A stretch of 55,858 nucleotides of DNA from a virus. Under the pieces are notes generated by a model. That model made no database searches. It was not told the origin of the DNA and saw only the letters and a program-made list of their open reading frames with translations. A program made the translations under genes and the position numbers. Shown in pieces: positions 8,008 through 13,926 of this stretch; position 1 is the first letter of the stretch; every line of letters starts with the position of its first letter. Where the stretch lies: the IMG/VR virus record IMGVR_UViG_3300017989_000139, positions 1-55,858 of that record; one strand, given 5' to 3'.

Positions 8008-8115
8008 AATTGGAATGACAAGCCCCTACAATCCGAAGGATTGTTGGGTCATAAAGCGAACGAGCGTTAGCGAGTGAAACTATGACTCAACCTCTTTAGG
8101 GTAGGGGTAGTTGAC
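8008..8115 (+). ncRNA. right end / omega-RNA-like remnant of the second element
   Basis: Directly after the TnpB relic. It includes ACAATCC-GAA-GGATTGT (8028-8044), a long-range pairing CCCCTAC (8023-8029) with GTAGGGG (8101-8107), and ends GTAGTTGAC, similar to IS605-family right ends. It borders the restored gene sequence at 8116. Probably no longer mobile on its own. Confidence 0.45.
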
Positions 8116-8176
8116 CTGCAAGATCCTTGATTGGCTCTGGTAAGGGCTGTACCTTTTTCCCCTTTTTTTTAGACAT
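8097..8176 (-). pseudogene. N-terminal part of the gene split by the IS insertion
   Basis: ATG at 8176 after a strong GGAGGTATTT Shine-Dalgarno; encodes MSKKKGKKVQPLPEPIKDLA. It then runs into element sequence (GQLPLP) and stops at 8097-8099. Joined to 5836 it continues in frame as ...PIKDLADGKKPIAVV. This shows the insertion destroyed a once expressed small gene of about 147 codons. Confidence 0.7.
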
Positions 8177-8251
8177 AAATACCTCCGAAATGAGTTTTAA
8201 GGTGTGAAAATTAAGGTGTGATGCTATAGAAGAGTATGAAATTCCAAAAAA

Positions 8252-9031
8252 TTACATTAACCAAGTGGGCTGAAGTAATCTGCGATGAAGTTCGGCATTT
8301 TTCTCCATAAAAGGAATTGTCCATTCAATACCTGTCTTTTTTATTCGACTCATTACAAGTGCCATTTCCGAAAGTCTTGATTGAAAACGTTTTCTTGAAA
8401 CTGACCTTTGCCATATTCGTTGCATTTGGCCGACAGACGCAATGGTTCGATTCGCTACACTCAGAAGTGCCCTGATTCTGGCCGATTTGATTCTTTTTGC
8501 ATGATTTCCAAAGGAAACGTGATGAAGCAAAAGCTTTTGAAACTTAGGTGTATTTTGAATTATGGATTTTCGAACCGCAAAGTTACATGTCCTGAAAGAC
8601 TTAAACCCATATTTTGTTCTTGGGTTGTCTGTGAATGCCATATTCCAATGAATTATGGCCGCACTTTGGCTCGAAAGCCGAGAAGCAAGTTTTGGACTGA
8701 TCCAATCATCATCATCTATAGGCACAATGTAGGCATCCTCCTCATTCTTCTTGCATTCCTGTTTAAGAGCTTCGAAGCCTTTAACCACCTTGACTCCTAC
8801 AAATGTCTCTTCGGCAAGCTCCTTGACTCTCGCCCGAAATGTGAAATAGTCTATTTGAAAAATTTGATTCCACAAATCAAAAAATATTTTGTTTGCTTTA
8901 AACCATTTCAGAATAGCCTTCCCTTCGGTCTCTCTCCCTCCAGGGCCGAATCTGGGATTTTGGCTCATAAATTCCTTCATCGTCATATCCGCCCAGTCAA
9001 TATTATGTCTGACAAATACGATGGTTTCCAT
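8252..9031 (-). CDS. putative glycosyltransferase with DDDD motif
   Basis: A 259-aa protein starting METIVFVRHNIDWADMTMKE. AYIVPIDDDDWISPKLASRL at about residues 107-126 is a strong acidic metal-binding motif of the kind seen in GT-A enzymes and the putative rhamnosyltransferase group. The following FKSFRTCNFAVRKSII resembles the acceptor-side F-A-V-R segment. The start at 9031 is preferred over 9142 because GAGG lies ahead of it and homology-like sequence begins there. An AATAAATA late-type motif lies 26-33 bp upstream. Exact family uncertain. Confidence 0.65.
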   Translation of the reverse strand: METIVFVRHNIDWADMTMKEFMSQNPRFGPGGRETEGKAILKWFKANKIFFDLWNQIFQIDYFTFRARVKELAEETFVGVKVVKGFEALKQECKKNEEDAYIVPIDDDDWISPKLASRLSSQSAAIIHWNMAFTDNPRTKYGFKSFRTCNFAVRKSIIQNTPKFQKLLLHHVSFGNHAKRIKSARIRALLSVANRTIASVGQMQRIWQRSVSRKRFQSRLSEMALVMSRIKKTGIEWTIPFMEKNAELHRRLLQPTWLM

Positions 9032-9056
9032 TAAAGTCCTCAGAGAGTCCCGCCGA

Positions 9057-9064
9057 TATTTATT
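9057..9064 (-). promoter_or_regulatory. candidate T4-type late promoter (AATAAATA)
   Basis: AATAAATA on the minus strand, 26 bp upstream of the ATG at 9031 of the DDDD-motif protein, with GAGG between. One mismatch to the T4 late consensus TATAAATA. Confidence 0.4.
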
Positions 9065-9100
9065 GTAACTAATTAACATTCTAAAACGGAGAAACCTGAA

Positions 9101-9241
9101 ATGACTATCGCAACAAAAGTAAATCCAAATCATGTCTGCCAAAATGACCTCATGGCCTTTATTTACTTCGCCCGAGTGGAGAAAAATGATCGGGGAGAAA
9201 CCCTAAAGGTATATGATCTAGACAACCAGAAGGAAATGTGA
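9101..9241 (+). CDS. small hypothetical protein (46 aa)
   Basis: Short open frame starting MTIATKVNPNHVCQNDLMAF and ending DLDNQKEM, preceded by CGGAGAAA 9-13 nt before the ATG. Composition (mixed charged and aromatic residues) looks coding rather than random. It precedes the SH3-like small protein at 9314 on the same strand, so the two may share a transcript. No family recognised. Confidence 0.5.
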   Translation: MTIATKVNPNHVCQNDLMAFIYFARVEKNDRGETLKVYDLDNQKEM

Positions 9242-9313
9242 GTCTCTGGACCACAACTCATCGAAAATTCGTTTTCTGCGGATCGGTATGAAAAAGAAGA
9301 AAGGGTCGCAAAA

Positions 9314-9547
9314 ATGAAGGCCGCTGAAATCCTGGTCAACGCTTATCACCGACCTCTGACCGTCTGCTTCGTCAAGAACGATGGCACAGAAAGAACCTTG
9401 AGGGGCCGACTCGTCAAACCAGAACCACTCCTGGGACGCAGCACTGTTGAAGATCTCGACGTAACCAATGGAAATCGTCTGCGTCTGGTCGATCATCGAA
9501 CCATCAAATGGATAGTCGTGGATGGTACTAAGTATACGGTAAAATAA
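9314..9547 (+). CDS. small Sm/SH3-like protein (WYL_2 / DUF2693-like)
   Basis: A 77-aa protein. PLTVCFVKNDGTERTLRGRL matches the 'v.FvKkDGteRtmr..l' core of the DUF2693/WYL_2 family found in many tailed phages, and VDHRTIKWIVVDGTKYTV fits the final strands of its small beta-barrel. The function of the family is not established. A double terminator hairpin follows the stop directly. Confidence 0.7.
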   Translation: MKAAEILVNAYHRPLTVCFVKNDGTERTLRGRLVKPEPLLGRSTVEDLDVTNGNRLRLVDHRTIKWIVVDGTKYTVK

Positions 9548-9598
9548 GAGCCTTTGCGGCAAAAGGCTCTTTGCCGCTTTGCGGCAAAAGGCTCTTTG
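9548..9598 (+). terminator. tandem terminator hairpins
   Basis: GAGCCTTT-GCGGCA-AAAGGCTC followed by TTTG, then a second GCCGC-TTT-GCGGC hairpin followed by AAAAGGCTCTTTG. The block GCGGCAAAAGGCTCTTTG occurs twice, 30 bp apart. It lies between the 9314 gene and the methyltransferase. Confidence 0.7.
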
Positions 9599-9615
9599 TC
9601 CATCTACATATAGGC

Positions 9616-10227
9616 ATGAAGCGATTTGTTTTGCTCAACAAGTTGATTAAAGCCAATCAGTATCGGAGTTATCTTGAGATCGGTACGGCCAAACATGAAA
9701 CTTTCCGAAGAATTGCGTGCGATATAAAAGTGGGAGTTGATATATCCAACAAATACAGTCCTACTTATCACATGTCATCGGACGTTTTTTTCCAGAAACC
9801 GTATCAATTTAAACCCAAGAATTTCGATCTTATTTTCATTGATGGATTACATTTACAAGATCAAGTAATGCGGGACATCCTAAACTCACTTGCTGTACTC
9901 ACGCCAAACGGTACTATTGTCTGCCACGACATGAATCCTGCCACCCAAAAAACTCAATTGCCCAAACATCCCAAACGACGAGGAAGCTGGCATGGAGATT
10001 GTTGGAAAGCCTGGGTGAGCTTGCGAAGATCCCGAAAGGACTTGCAAATGTTCGTTGTGGATGCAGATTCAGGTTGTGGGGTTATCAGAAGAGGCTGTCA
10101 AACCATTTTGAGCGACAATGAAGAGTTAACATGGGAGAATTTTCGAAAGTATCGCAAAGAATGGCTCAATCTAATCACTATTGAAGAGTTTCTTTTACGG
10201 CTCAGATATTCGGCTTCTTTTCTATAG
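9616..10227 (+). CDS. class I SAM-dependent methyltransferase (Methyltransf_24-like)
   Basis: A 203-aa putative methyltransferase. RSYLEIGTAKHETFRRIA is the SAM-binding motif I (E-x-G-x-x), VGVDIS the acidic end of beta-2, NFDLIFIDGLHLQDQVMRDI the 'IDg.H' motif of the Methyltransf_24 group, and GTIVCHDMNPATQ the following strand and loop. This group often modifies sugars or small metabolites. The ATG at 9616 is chosen over an upstream TTG at 9571 that lies in the terminator. It converges with, and overlaps by 26 bp, the RmlC-like gene. Confidence 0.82.
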   Translation: MKRFVLLNKLIKANQYRSYLEIGTAKHETFRRIACDIKVGVDISNKYSPTYHMSSDVFFQKPYQFKPKNFDLIFIDGLHLQDQVMRDILNSLAVLTPNGTIVCHDMNPATQKTQLPKHPKRRGSWHGDCWKAWVSLRRSRKDLQMFVVDADSGCGVIRRGCQTILSDNEELTWENFRKYRKEWLNLITIEEFLLRLRYSASFL

Positions 10228-10750
10228 GAATGTAGGGAGGAGCATTTTCATCTTTTGCCGATAGAATATACCCTCCTGGTGGCTTTCGAATTTCGGCCTC
10301 GGGCCATTCTATTCCAAATGATTGGTAATGCCAATCCTTCTCTACGCCGGGTTGATAAGTTTGGTCTTTTAGATAAACCATCACCGTGGGCTCCTCGGCA
10401 GCAAAGAAGCCATGTCCACAACCTTTAGGAATAAAAACTTTCATGGCAAGGTGCCCAGATAACCATATGCCCTCCCATTCCAAATAAGTCGGGGAATCGG
10501 GACGTAAGTCTACGATAACATCAAATAGACTGCCTGTCACACATGAGACAAATTTGTTGTAGGGAGCCCAATGAATGCCCCTGATTACTCCTCGGGTTGA
10601 TGTGGAACATACTATGTGATTCCATTTTGCTTGGATTTTCGAATCCACCCAATCTTCACTATAGATCTCTTGTAGAAACCCTCGATAATCTTCATATTTC
10701 TGTGTCTTAACCGTATAACAATCTCGTATTTTTGTTGGTGTAATCTTCAT
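10202..10750 (-). CDS. RmlC-like dTDP-4-dehydrorhamnose 3,5-epimerase family protein
   Basis: A 182-aa cupin of the RmlC family, which epimerises dTDP-4-keto-6-deoxy-glucose in dTDP-rhamnose synthesis; related members make other sugars. Visible signatures: KYEDYRGFLQEIYSEDW, GVIRGIHWAPYNK with the catalytic His, FDVIVDLRPDSPTYLEW, VFIPKGCGHGFFA and YLKDQTYQPGVEKDW. No RmlA, B or D gene is visible in the window, so it must act on host sugar nucleotides or with distant phage genes. The substrate could differ from the classic one. It lies in a region with several glycosyltransferases. Confidence 0.85.
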   Translation of the reverse strand: MKITPTKIRDCYTVKTQKYEDYRGFLQEIYSEDWVDSKIQAKWNHIVCSTSTRGVIRGIHWAPYNKFVSCVTGSLFDVIVDLRPDSPTYLEWEGIWLSGHLAMKVFIPKGCGHGFFAAEEPTVMVYLKDQTYQPGVEKDWHYQSFGIEWPEAEIRKPPGGYILSAKDENAPPYIPIEKKPNI

Positions 10751-10752
10751 TG

Positions 10753-11100
10753 TTATCTAGAATGACTTGGATTTCGCCATTCTTCTATACATCGAGGGCA
10801 TGTATACCCATGTCTCTCATTAAATTCTTCACAAGCGGACGATCCCCCGTGATGGAAACAAAAGTGTGCGTAAGGCAATTCGGCCTCTTTGACAGCAATG
10901 TGTGTGCCTAAACGATGCCACCAACCTTTTCCGACGTATTCATAGGTATTCCCCTGATGGCCTCCGCAATGTTCGTTCCTTCCACAGTGACATATAGTTC
11001 GCCATCTGTAATGGTAGTTCCCCAGTGGACATCGGATCAAAAGCCAAGGAAAGTATTTAACACATAGACGATGGAACCAAGTTGACCTTGCACTAGCCAT
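10753..11100 (-). CDS. Cys/His/Trp-rich hypothetical protein
   Basis: A 115-aa protein with at least ten Cys and many His, including TICHCGRNEHCGGHQG and a C-terminal YTCPRCIEEW, so a metal (zinc) binding fold is likely. N-terminus is basic (RSTWFHRLCVKYFPWLLIRC). Placed 2 bp upstream of the RmlC-like gene on the same strand, probably co-transcribed. No family recognised. Confidence 0.6.
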   Translation of the reverse strand: MASARSTWFHRLCVKYFPWLLIRCPLGNYHYRWRTICHCGRNEHCGGHQGNTYEYVGKGWWHRLGTHIAVKEAELPYAHFCFHHGGSSACEEFNERHGYTCPRCIEEWRNPSHSR

Positions 11101-11113
11101 GTCTTAACAGAGT

Positions 11114-11145
11114 AAGCCCGCTGGCTTTGCCAGCGGGCTTTTTTT
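11114..11145 (+). terminator. terminator hairpin, T-run on plus strand
   Basis: AAGCCCGCTGGC-TTT-GCCAGCGGGCTT followed by more T (T7 in all). It lies between two minus-strand genes, so in the genes' direction the U-tract is poor. It would chiefly stop plus-strand (antisense) transcription, although the stem may also slow the sense polymerase. Confidence 0.75.
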
Positions 11146-11527
11146 AGTTTTTGCCTCTATCTACTACGTTCATTTGAACACGATCCGCTTGCCAAAACTT
11201 CCTGCCAAATTCAACAATGACATCAGGATCAAATGGCTTACAAGAAAATAGATTAAACAAGACTAATCCAGTTGCCAAAGCATGGATAACAATGTTGCTT
11301 GTTTTAATCCATTGAAATACACTTATTCCTTTAAGATGAGGTTCTGTGGCCTCCATATCCACCCAAAAGATTGGCTCGCCATGAGCCTCCATATCTGAAA
11401 GTTTGATGACTTCATCGAGAAAAACCCTCAGATTTTCCGTGGTTGCCTTGGCAACGTCACAACCATGAAAGTCAATTACGGCCTCTAATCCGTAATTCCC
11501 AGTCGAAAAATGTTTGTTGTATGTCAT
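11144..11527 (-). CDS. S-adenosylmethionine decarboxylase-like proenzyme (SpeD/SpeH family)
   Basis: A 127-aa protein with the layout of the bacterial class 1B AdoMet decarboxylases, which self-cleave at a Ser to give a pyruvoyl cofactor and supply aminopropyl groups for spermidine. Near the N-terminus VIDFHGCDVAKA parallels the family's 'lwGCd' segment. WIKTSNIVIHALATGLVLFN parallels the ESHLSIHTWPE cleavage region: Ser77, His82 and Cys96 (LFSCKPFDP) have nearly the spacing of Ser63, His68 and Cys83 in the Thermotoga enzyme. The usual Glu before the Ser is Thr here. It is divergent, so activity is uncertain. Preceded by GGAGGT and a CTAAATA motif. Confidence 0.68.
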   Translation of the reverse strand: MTYNKHFSTGNYGLEAVIDFHGCDVAKATTENLRVFLDEVIKLSDMEAHGEPIFWVDMEATEPHLKGISVFQWIKTSNIVIHALATGLVLFNLFSCKPFDPDVIVEFGRKFWQADRVQMNVVDRGKN

Positions 11528-11551
11528 TCATGGGACCTCCAATAGATTAAC

Positions 11552-11558
11552 TATTTAG
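11552..11558 (-). promoter_or_regulatory. candidate late promoter (CTAAATA)
   Basis: CTAAATA on the minus strand, 25 bp upstream of the SpeD-like start, with GGAGGT in between. Matches the T4/cyanomyovirus-type late motif found before other genes here. Confidence 0.4.
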
Positions 11559-11568
11559 AAGAGTAATT

Positions 11569-11838
11569 TCAAATTTTAGTAAGATCAAAAGAGGTCCATT
11601 TGAATGGATTTTTAAGTCGGGCTAGGTCCTTTGGATCGGCTATGCCGGGACGAACCATTTTCAAAGGTTTTTGGCTGTATTCAATGTCGTAATATGTTAC
11701 AAAATCGGCAGCGGTAGGCGTCACGGCCAGAGGAGGATAATTGCCCAAAGTATCCCCAATGTCGGTGTATAAACCAAGTCTTGCACCGGTTCTAGTATCG
11801 TTTTCAGTTAGCCACAATCGAAAATTAAGGAATTTCAT
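11569..11838 (-). CDS. hypothetical protein with CTS-like N-terminus
   Basis: An 89-aa protein starting MKFLNFRLWLTENDT, a variant of the F-x-x-W-L-x-E leader shared by many small proteins here and like the T4 capsid-targeting sequence. The rest (ADFVTYYDIEYSQKPLKMVR) is not recognised. ATGA overlap of 4 bp with the upstream DUF3008-like gene shows coupled translation. Confidence 0.6.
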   Translation of the reverse strand: MKFLNFRLWLTENDTRTGARLGLYTDIGDTLGNYPPLAVTPTAADFVTYYDIEYSQKPLKMVRPGIADPKDLARLKNPFKWTSFDLTKI

Positions 11839-12371
11839 ATCATTTTTTGGAGATCGTTCAAAGCTCCATGACCTCCACCTCCCGGAGCCGAAGGCCCAGT
11901 AATTAAATATCGTTTCTGTAAATCTGGATCAGTTGTACCTATCGCTGCATCTATATCAACAGGCTGAATGCCTACATTTCTTAAACGATCAGAAATGTCT
12001 TGCAAAACACTTGGGTTCACCGGCCACTGATTGTTTTGGGCTAGTCTTTCAAGATCGAAGATAACCTTTTGAACTATATCGTTTTTGTCTGTTCCCTGAG
12101 GAGGTATAGCAGTATCATCGGGACCATAAATTGGTCCTGATGATACCTCGTTCCTTCTTTTTAACCATTCTGAAAAAGTAACAAACCATTCGTTTTTTTT
12201 GCGTGGGAGGCCTTTTCTTTTTGTTTTAGCGAAATGCCGAAGTTGTTTTGCCGACATACTGTTATACATTTGTTTTGCTGCACCATATAAACTTCCTGGA
12301 TCGATTTCTCCACGTTTGGCTGCTAAAGCCATTGCTGCTGCCTTTTGTTGTTGTTTTGATTCTGCTGGCAT
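11835..12371 (-). CDS. DUF3008-like phage protein
   Basis: A 178-aa protein. Its first 65 residues (MPAESKQQQKAAAMALAAKR, then SMSAKQLRHFAKTKRKGLPR) fit the DUF3008 pattern 'MPavSkaQQk.mgmAla.krGei...MS.kqL.dFA.tkhkgLP', common in T4-like and other phages. A variable linker and the C-terminal segment PSAPGGGGHGALNDL follow. Possibly a DNA- or head-associated protein; function not established. It is followed by the 89-aa gene with a 4-bp overlap. Confidence 0.7.
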   Translation of the reverse strand: MPAESKQQQKAAAMALAAKRGEIDPGSLYGAAKQMYNSMSAKQLRHFAKTKRKGLPRKKNEWFVTFSEWLKRRNEVSSGPIYGPDDTAIPPQGTDKNDIVQKVIFDLERLAQNNQWPVNPSVLQDISDRLRNVGIQPVDIDAAIGTTDPDLQKRYLITGPSAPGGGGHGALNDLQKMI

Positions 12372-12378
12372 GATGTTC

Positions 12379-12918
12379 CTATTTTCGTTGAAAAAGAGAA
12401 ATGGTTGTCTTTGTGCCGTCCTTTGAACTAAAAATTATCTGGTTGATTTTTATGGAGTTATTGTCAAAAGGATCAAGGCCATCATATTTCTTACCCCTTC
12501 CTTTCTTGACGTAAGCAATAGTTACATGAGGTTTGTAGATTGGATGACTGCTGGTATACTTTAAGCTATCTCTTAGTTTCGCATTCAATTTGTGCAAATC
12601 AGGACTACGAACATCAATTTTAATTACATCATATTCATCATCTGAAAACAAAGATATTTTTCCCAATTTTATGTTTATGGGCTGAATACTCTTTAAGAGT
12701 TTTTTGACGGCATCCGGCTCGGAATCGTGGATTCCGTAAAGAACCGTGGCATGAATTTCATCTTCTCTTCCGAGTTCATGTAATTCATTATCTGGAATGT
12801 GAACCTTTCCCCATTTGATGATTTTATTTGCAAGAGCATGGGGTAAATTAACTTGTGTCGAGGAAAAGTCGTAGTTTGTGTTCTTCTTTTCTTGTAAAAA
12901 TTGCTGCCAAGTTTTCAT
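12379..12918 (-). CDS. 2H phosphoesterase (2'-5' RNA ligase superfamily) with capsid-targeting-like N-terminus
   Basis: A 179-aa protein. The two HxT motifs of the 2H superfamily are present: IHATVLYGIH (His56, Thr58) and PHVTIAYVKKG (His131, Thr133), 75 residues apart. The superfamily covers 2',3'-cyclic phosphodiesterases, 2'-5' oligoadenylate phosphodiesterases and T4 Acb1, which degrades CBASS cyclic nucleotides. The first ten residues, MKTWQQFLQE, nearly copy the T4 internal-protein targeting peptide MKTYQEFIAE that gp21 cleaves after Glu. The enzyme is therefore a candidate packaged and injected effector (inference). No Shine-Dalgarno; TATAAATG lies directly before the ATG. Confidence 0.8.
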   Translation of the reverse strand: MKTWQQFLQEKKNTNYDFSSTQVNLPHALANKIIKWGKVHIPDNELHELGREDEIHATVLYGIHDSEPDAVKKLLKSIQPINIKLGKISLFSDDEYDVIKIDVRSPDLHKLNAKLRDSLKYTSSHPIYKPHVTIAYVKKGRGKKYDGLDPFDNNSIKINQIIFSSKDGTKTTISLFQRK

Positions 12919-12930
12919 ACATTTATATAG

Positions 12931-12967
12931 GCACCTTTTCGCCCTTTGGGCGAAAAGGTGCTTTTTT
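12931..12967 (+). terminator. terminator hairpin in a divergent intergenic region
   Basis: Perfect stem GCACCTTTTCGCCC-TTT-GGGCGAAAAGGTGC followed by TTTTTT. It lies between the divergent starts at 12918 (minus) and 12981 (plus), with the T-run on the plus strand. It would stop plus-strand transcription arriving from the left just before the CTAAATA of the next gene. Confidence 0.85.
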
Positions 12968-12969
12968 AA

Positions 12970-12976
12970 CTAAATA
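12970..12976 (+). promoter_or_regulatory. candidate late promoter (CTAAATA)
   Basis: CTAAATA immediately after the terminator T-run and only 4 bp before the ATG at 12981. If it acts like a T4 late promoter, the transcript would be leaderless or nearly so. Confidence 0.4.
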
Positions 12977-12980
12977 AGAT

Positions 12981-13331
12981 ATGGAATTTTGCAAATGGCT
13001 AGAAAATACAGAGTCCATTCACCCGACATTGGAACGGATTACGCAAGATATGTGCAAAGGAGGAATTTGCACTCCTTGCGAACTCAATAGCGGTTTGTGC
13101 GATCAATGGGCAAATGAGGTTTTCGAAAGATTAACCGAAATGGGTATTGATGCCGAGATATGGTCCACCGTCTGGGAAAGATCTTATGCGGACCACATGT
13201 TTGTTAAAATCGGAAGTAAGTTTTATGACGCAGAAAATATAGATGGAGTAGATGACTATATGGAGCTTCCCTTTTTTCAGCGTTCTTTTGCTAAACGTGG
13301 CGTCCGAGAACCAGTCCACCGAATTATTTGA
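12981..13331 (+). CDS. CTS-like protein with a Cys-His-Asp triad pattern
   Basis: A 116-aa protein beginning MEFCKWLENTES, a short version of the shared F-x-x-W-L-E leader. After a Cys-rich stretch, LNSGLCDQWANEVFERL places a Cys (40) at a helix start, and ADHMFVKIGSKFYDAE supplies His72 and Asp83. This Cys-helix / His-strand / Asp-strand order is that of papain-like and transglutaminase-like folds, so a cysteine peptidase, deamidase or related activity is possible. No specific family recognised. It has no clear Shine-Dalgarno and lies directly after a late-type motif. Confidence 0.65.
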   Translation: MEFCKWLENTESIHPTLERITQDMCKGGICTPCELNSGLCDQWANEVFERLTEMGIDAEIWSTVWERSYADHMFVKIGSKFYDAENIDGVDDYMELPFFQRSFAKRGVREPVHRII

Positions 13332-13337
13332 TTGCTG

Positions 13338-13535
13338 CTATTTTTCTTCCTTCTTTTTTTTCTCTTCATCCTCTTTTTCTTTCAAAAAAGAAGAGAAAGA
13401 GCGACCCCTACCTCTACCCTTGCCTCTGCCCTTACCTCGACCTCCTCGATCTAGATCATCTTCTCCGCATGGGCCTATTCCTCTTCCAGTACGAGGGCCT
13501 TCTCCTTCGGGACCAGTTTTGTCAAATCCAGGCAT
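13338..13535 (-). CDS. DUF5320-like Gly/Arg-rich small protein
   Basis: A 65-aa protein. MPGFDKTGPEGEGPRTGRG matches the DUF5320 signature 'MPgFDgtGP.G.GPmTGrg.G.C'. The middle is GRGKGRGKGRGRGR and the C-terminus is a charged SSFLKEKEDEEKKKKEEK. The N-terminal family is usually found in anaerobic bacteria and archaea, function unknown. AAGGAG Shine-Dalgarno upstream. It ends 6 bp from the convergent 12981 gene. Confidence 0.7.
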   Translation of the reverse strand: MPGFDKTGPEGEGPRTGRGIGPCGEDDLDRGGRGKGRGKGRGRGRSFSSFLKEKEDEEKKKKEEK

Positions 13536-13618
13536 GTTATTCTCCTTTTAGTTTATTCACAAATAGTTACCTTAAGTACATATCCCAACCTATTATATTT
13601 AATTGTATTTGTTTTTTC

Positions 13619-13652
13619 TTCTTGAAAAAGCCAAATTCTTGAAAAAGCCAAA
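13619..13652 (+). repeat. 17-bp direct tandem repeat
   Basis: TTCTTGAAAAAGCCAAA occurs twice in tandem (13619-13635, 13636-13652). The second copy contains the TTGAAA taken as the -35 box of the promoter for the 13714 gene. Confidence 0.8.
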
Positions 13653-13667
13653 CACCATCACTACTGT
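13639..13667 (+). promoter_or_regulatory. sigma70-like promoter
   Basis: TTGAAA (13639-13644), 17-bp spacer, TACTGT (13662-13667). It lies 47 bp upstream of the 58-aa gene at 13714, in an otherwise empty 178-bp gap. Confidence 0.4.
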
Positions 13668-13713
13668 AGAAGTAGGATGAAATGGTAGAATTTGTGGAAC
13701 ACGGGAGATTCAG

Positions 13714-13890
13714 ATGACATATTTAGACGAGTTCTGTGAATGGTTGAAGAACCATCCAAACCATGAACCATTGCCACAAGCAATCGGAGAAGCCCTTGGT
13801 CATGGCTGTGGAACCGATGATCCCGATTGGCAAAGGCTTGTAGAGCTTTGGAAGAAACGACACGAAACCCAGTGCAATTGTGACAAATAG
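13714..13890 (+). CDS. small hypothetical protein (58 aa)
   Basis: Open frame MTYLDEFCEWLKNHPNHEPL ... RLVELWKKRHETQCNCDK, preceded by GGGAG 8 nt before the ATG. The start (L-D-E-F-C-E-W-L-K) resembles the F-x-x-W-L leader found on other small proteins here but lacks the following Glu. Three Cys near the ends could bind metal. No family recognised. Confidence 0.6.
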   Translation: MTYLDEFCEWLKNHPNHEPLPQAIGEALGHGCGTDDPDWQRLVELWKKRHETQCNCDK

Positions 13891-13926
13891 AGGAATGAAA
13901 AGAAACAATTTCTTTCCTCGCCTAAA

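Larger units (their letters stand above)
5837..8116 (-). mobile_element. IS200/IS605-type insertion, 2.28 kb, with relic of a second element
   Basis: Contains an intact minus-strand TnpB, a Y1 TnpA and an RHH gene, plus a plus-strand TnpB C-terminal relic with its right-end structure. Boundaries are inferred from the interrupted gene: ...GATCTTGCAG at 8126-8116 joins GATGGCAAAA at 5836 and below with exact restoration of frame. There is a 3-base (CAG) ambiguity in the junction and no longer target duplication, as expected for IS200/IS605 single-strand transposition. Whether this is one composite unit or nested insertions cannot be settled from one copy. Confidence 0.75.

Noticed and set aside
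7781-8077. 98-aa plus-strand frame
   Set aside because: It is a shifted frame across the TnpB relic and right-end RNA; the recognisable residues (DYNAAKNIAARA) are in another frame.
8408-9034. 208-aa plus-strand frame
   Set aside because: Antisense to the DDDD-motif putative glycosyltransferase; Cys/Phe-rich composition without motifs.
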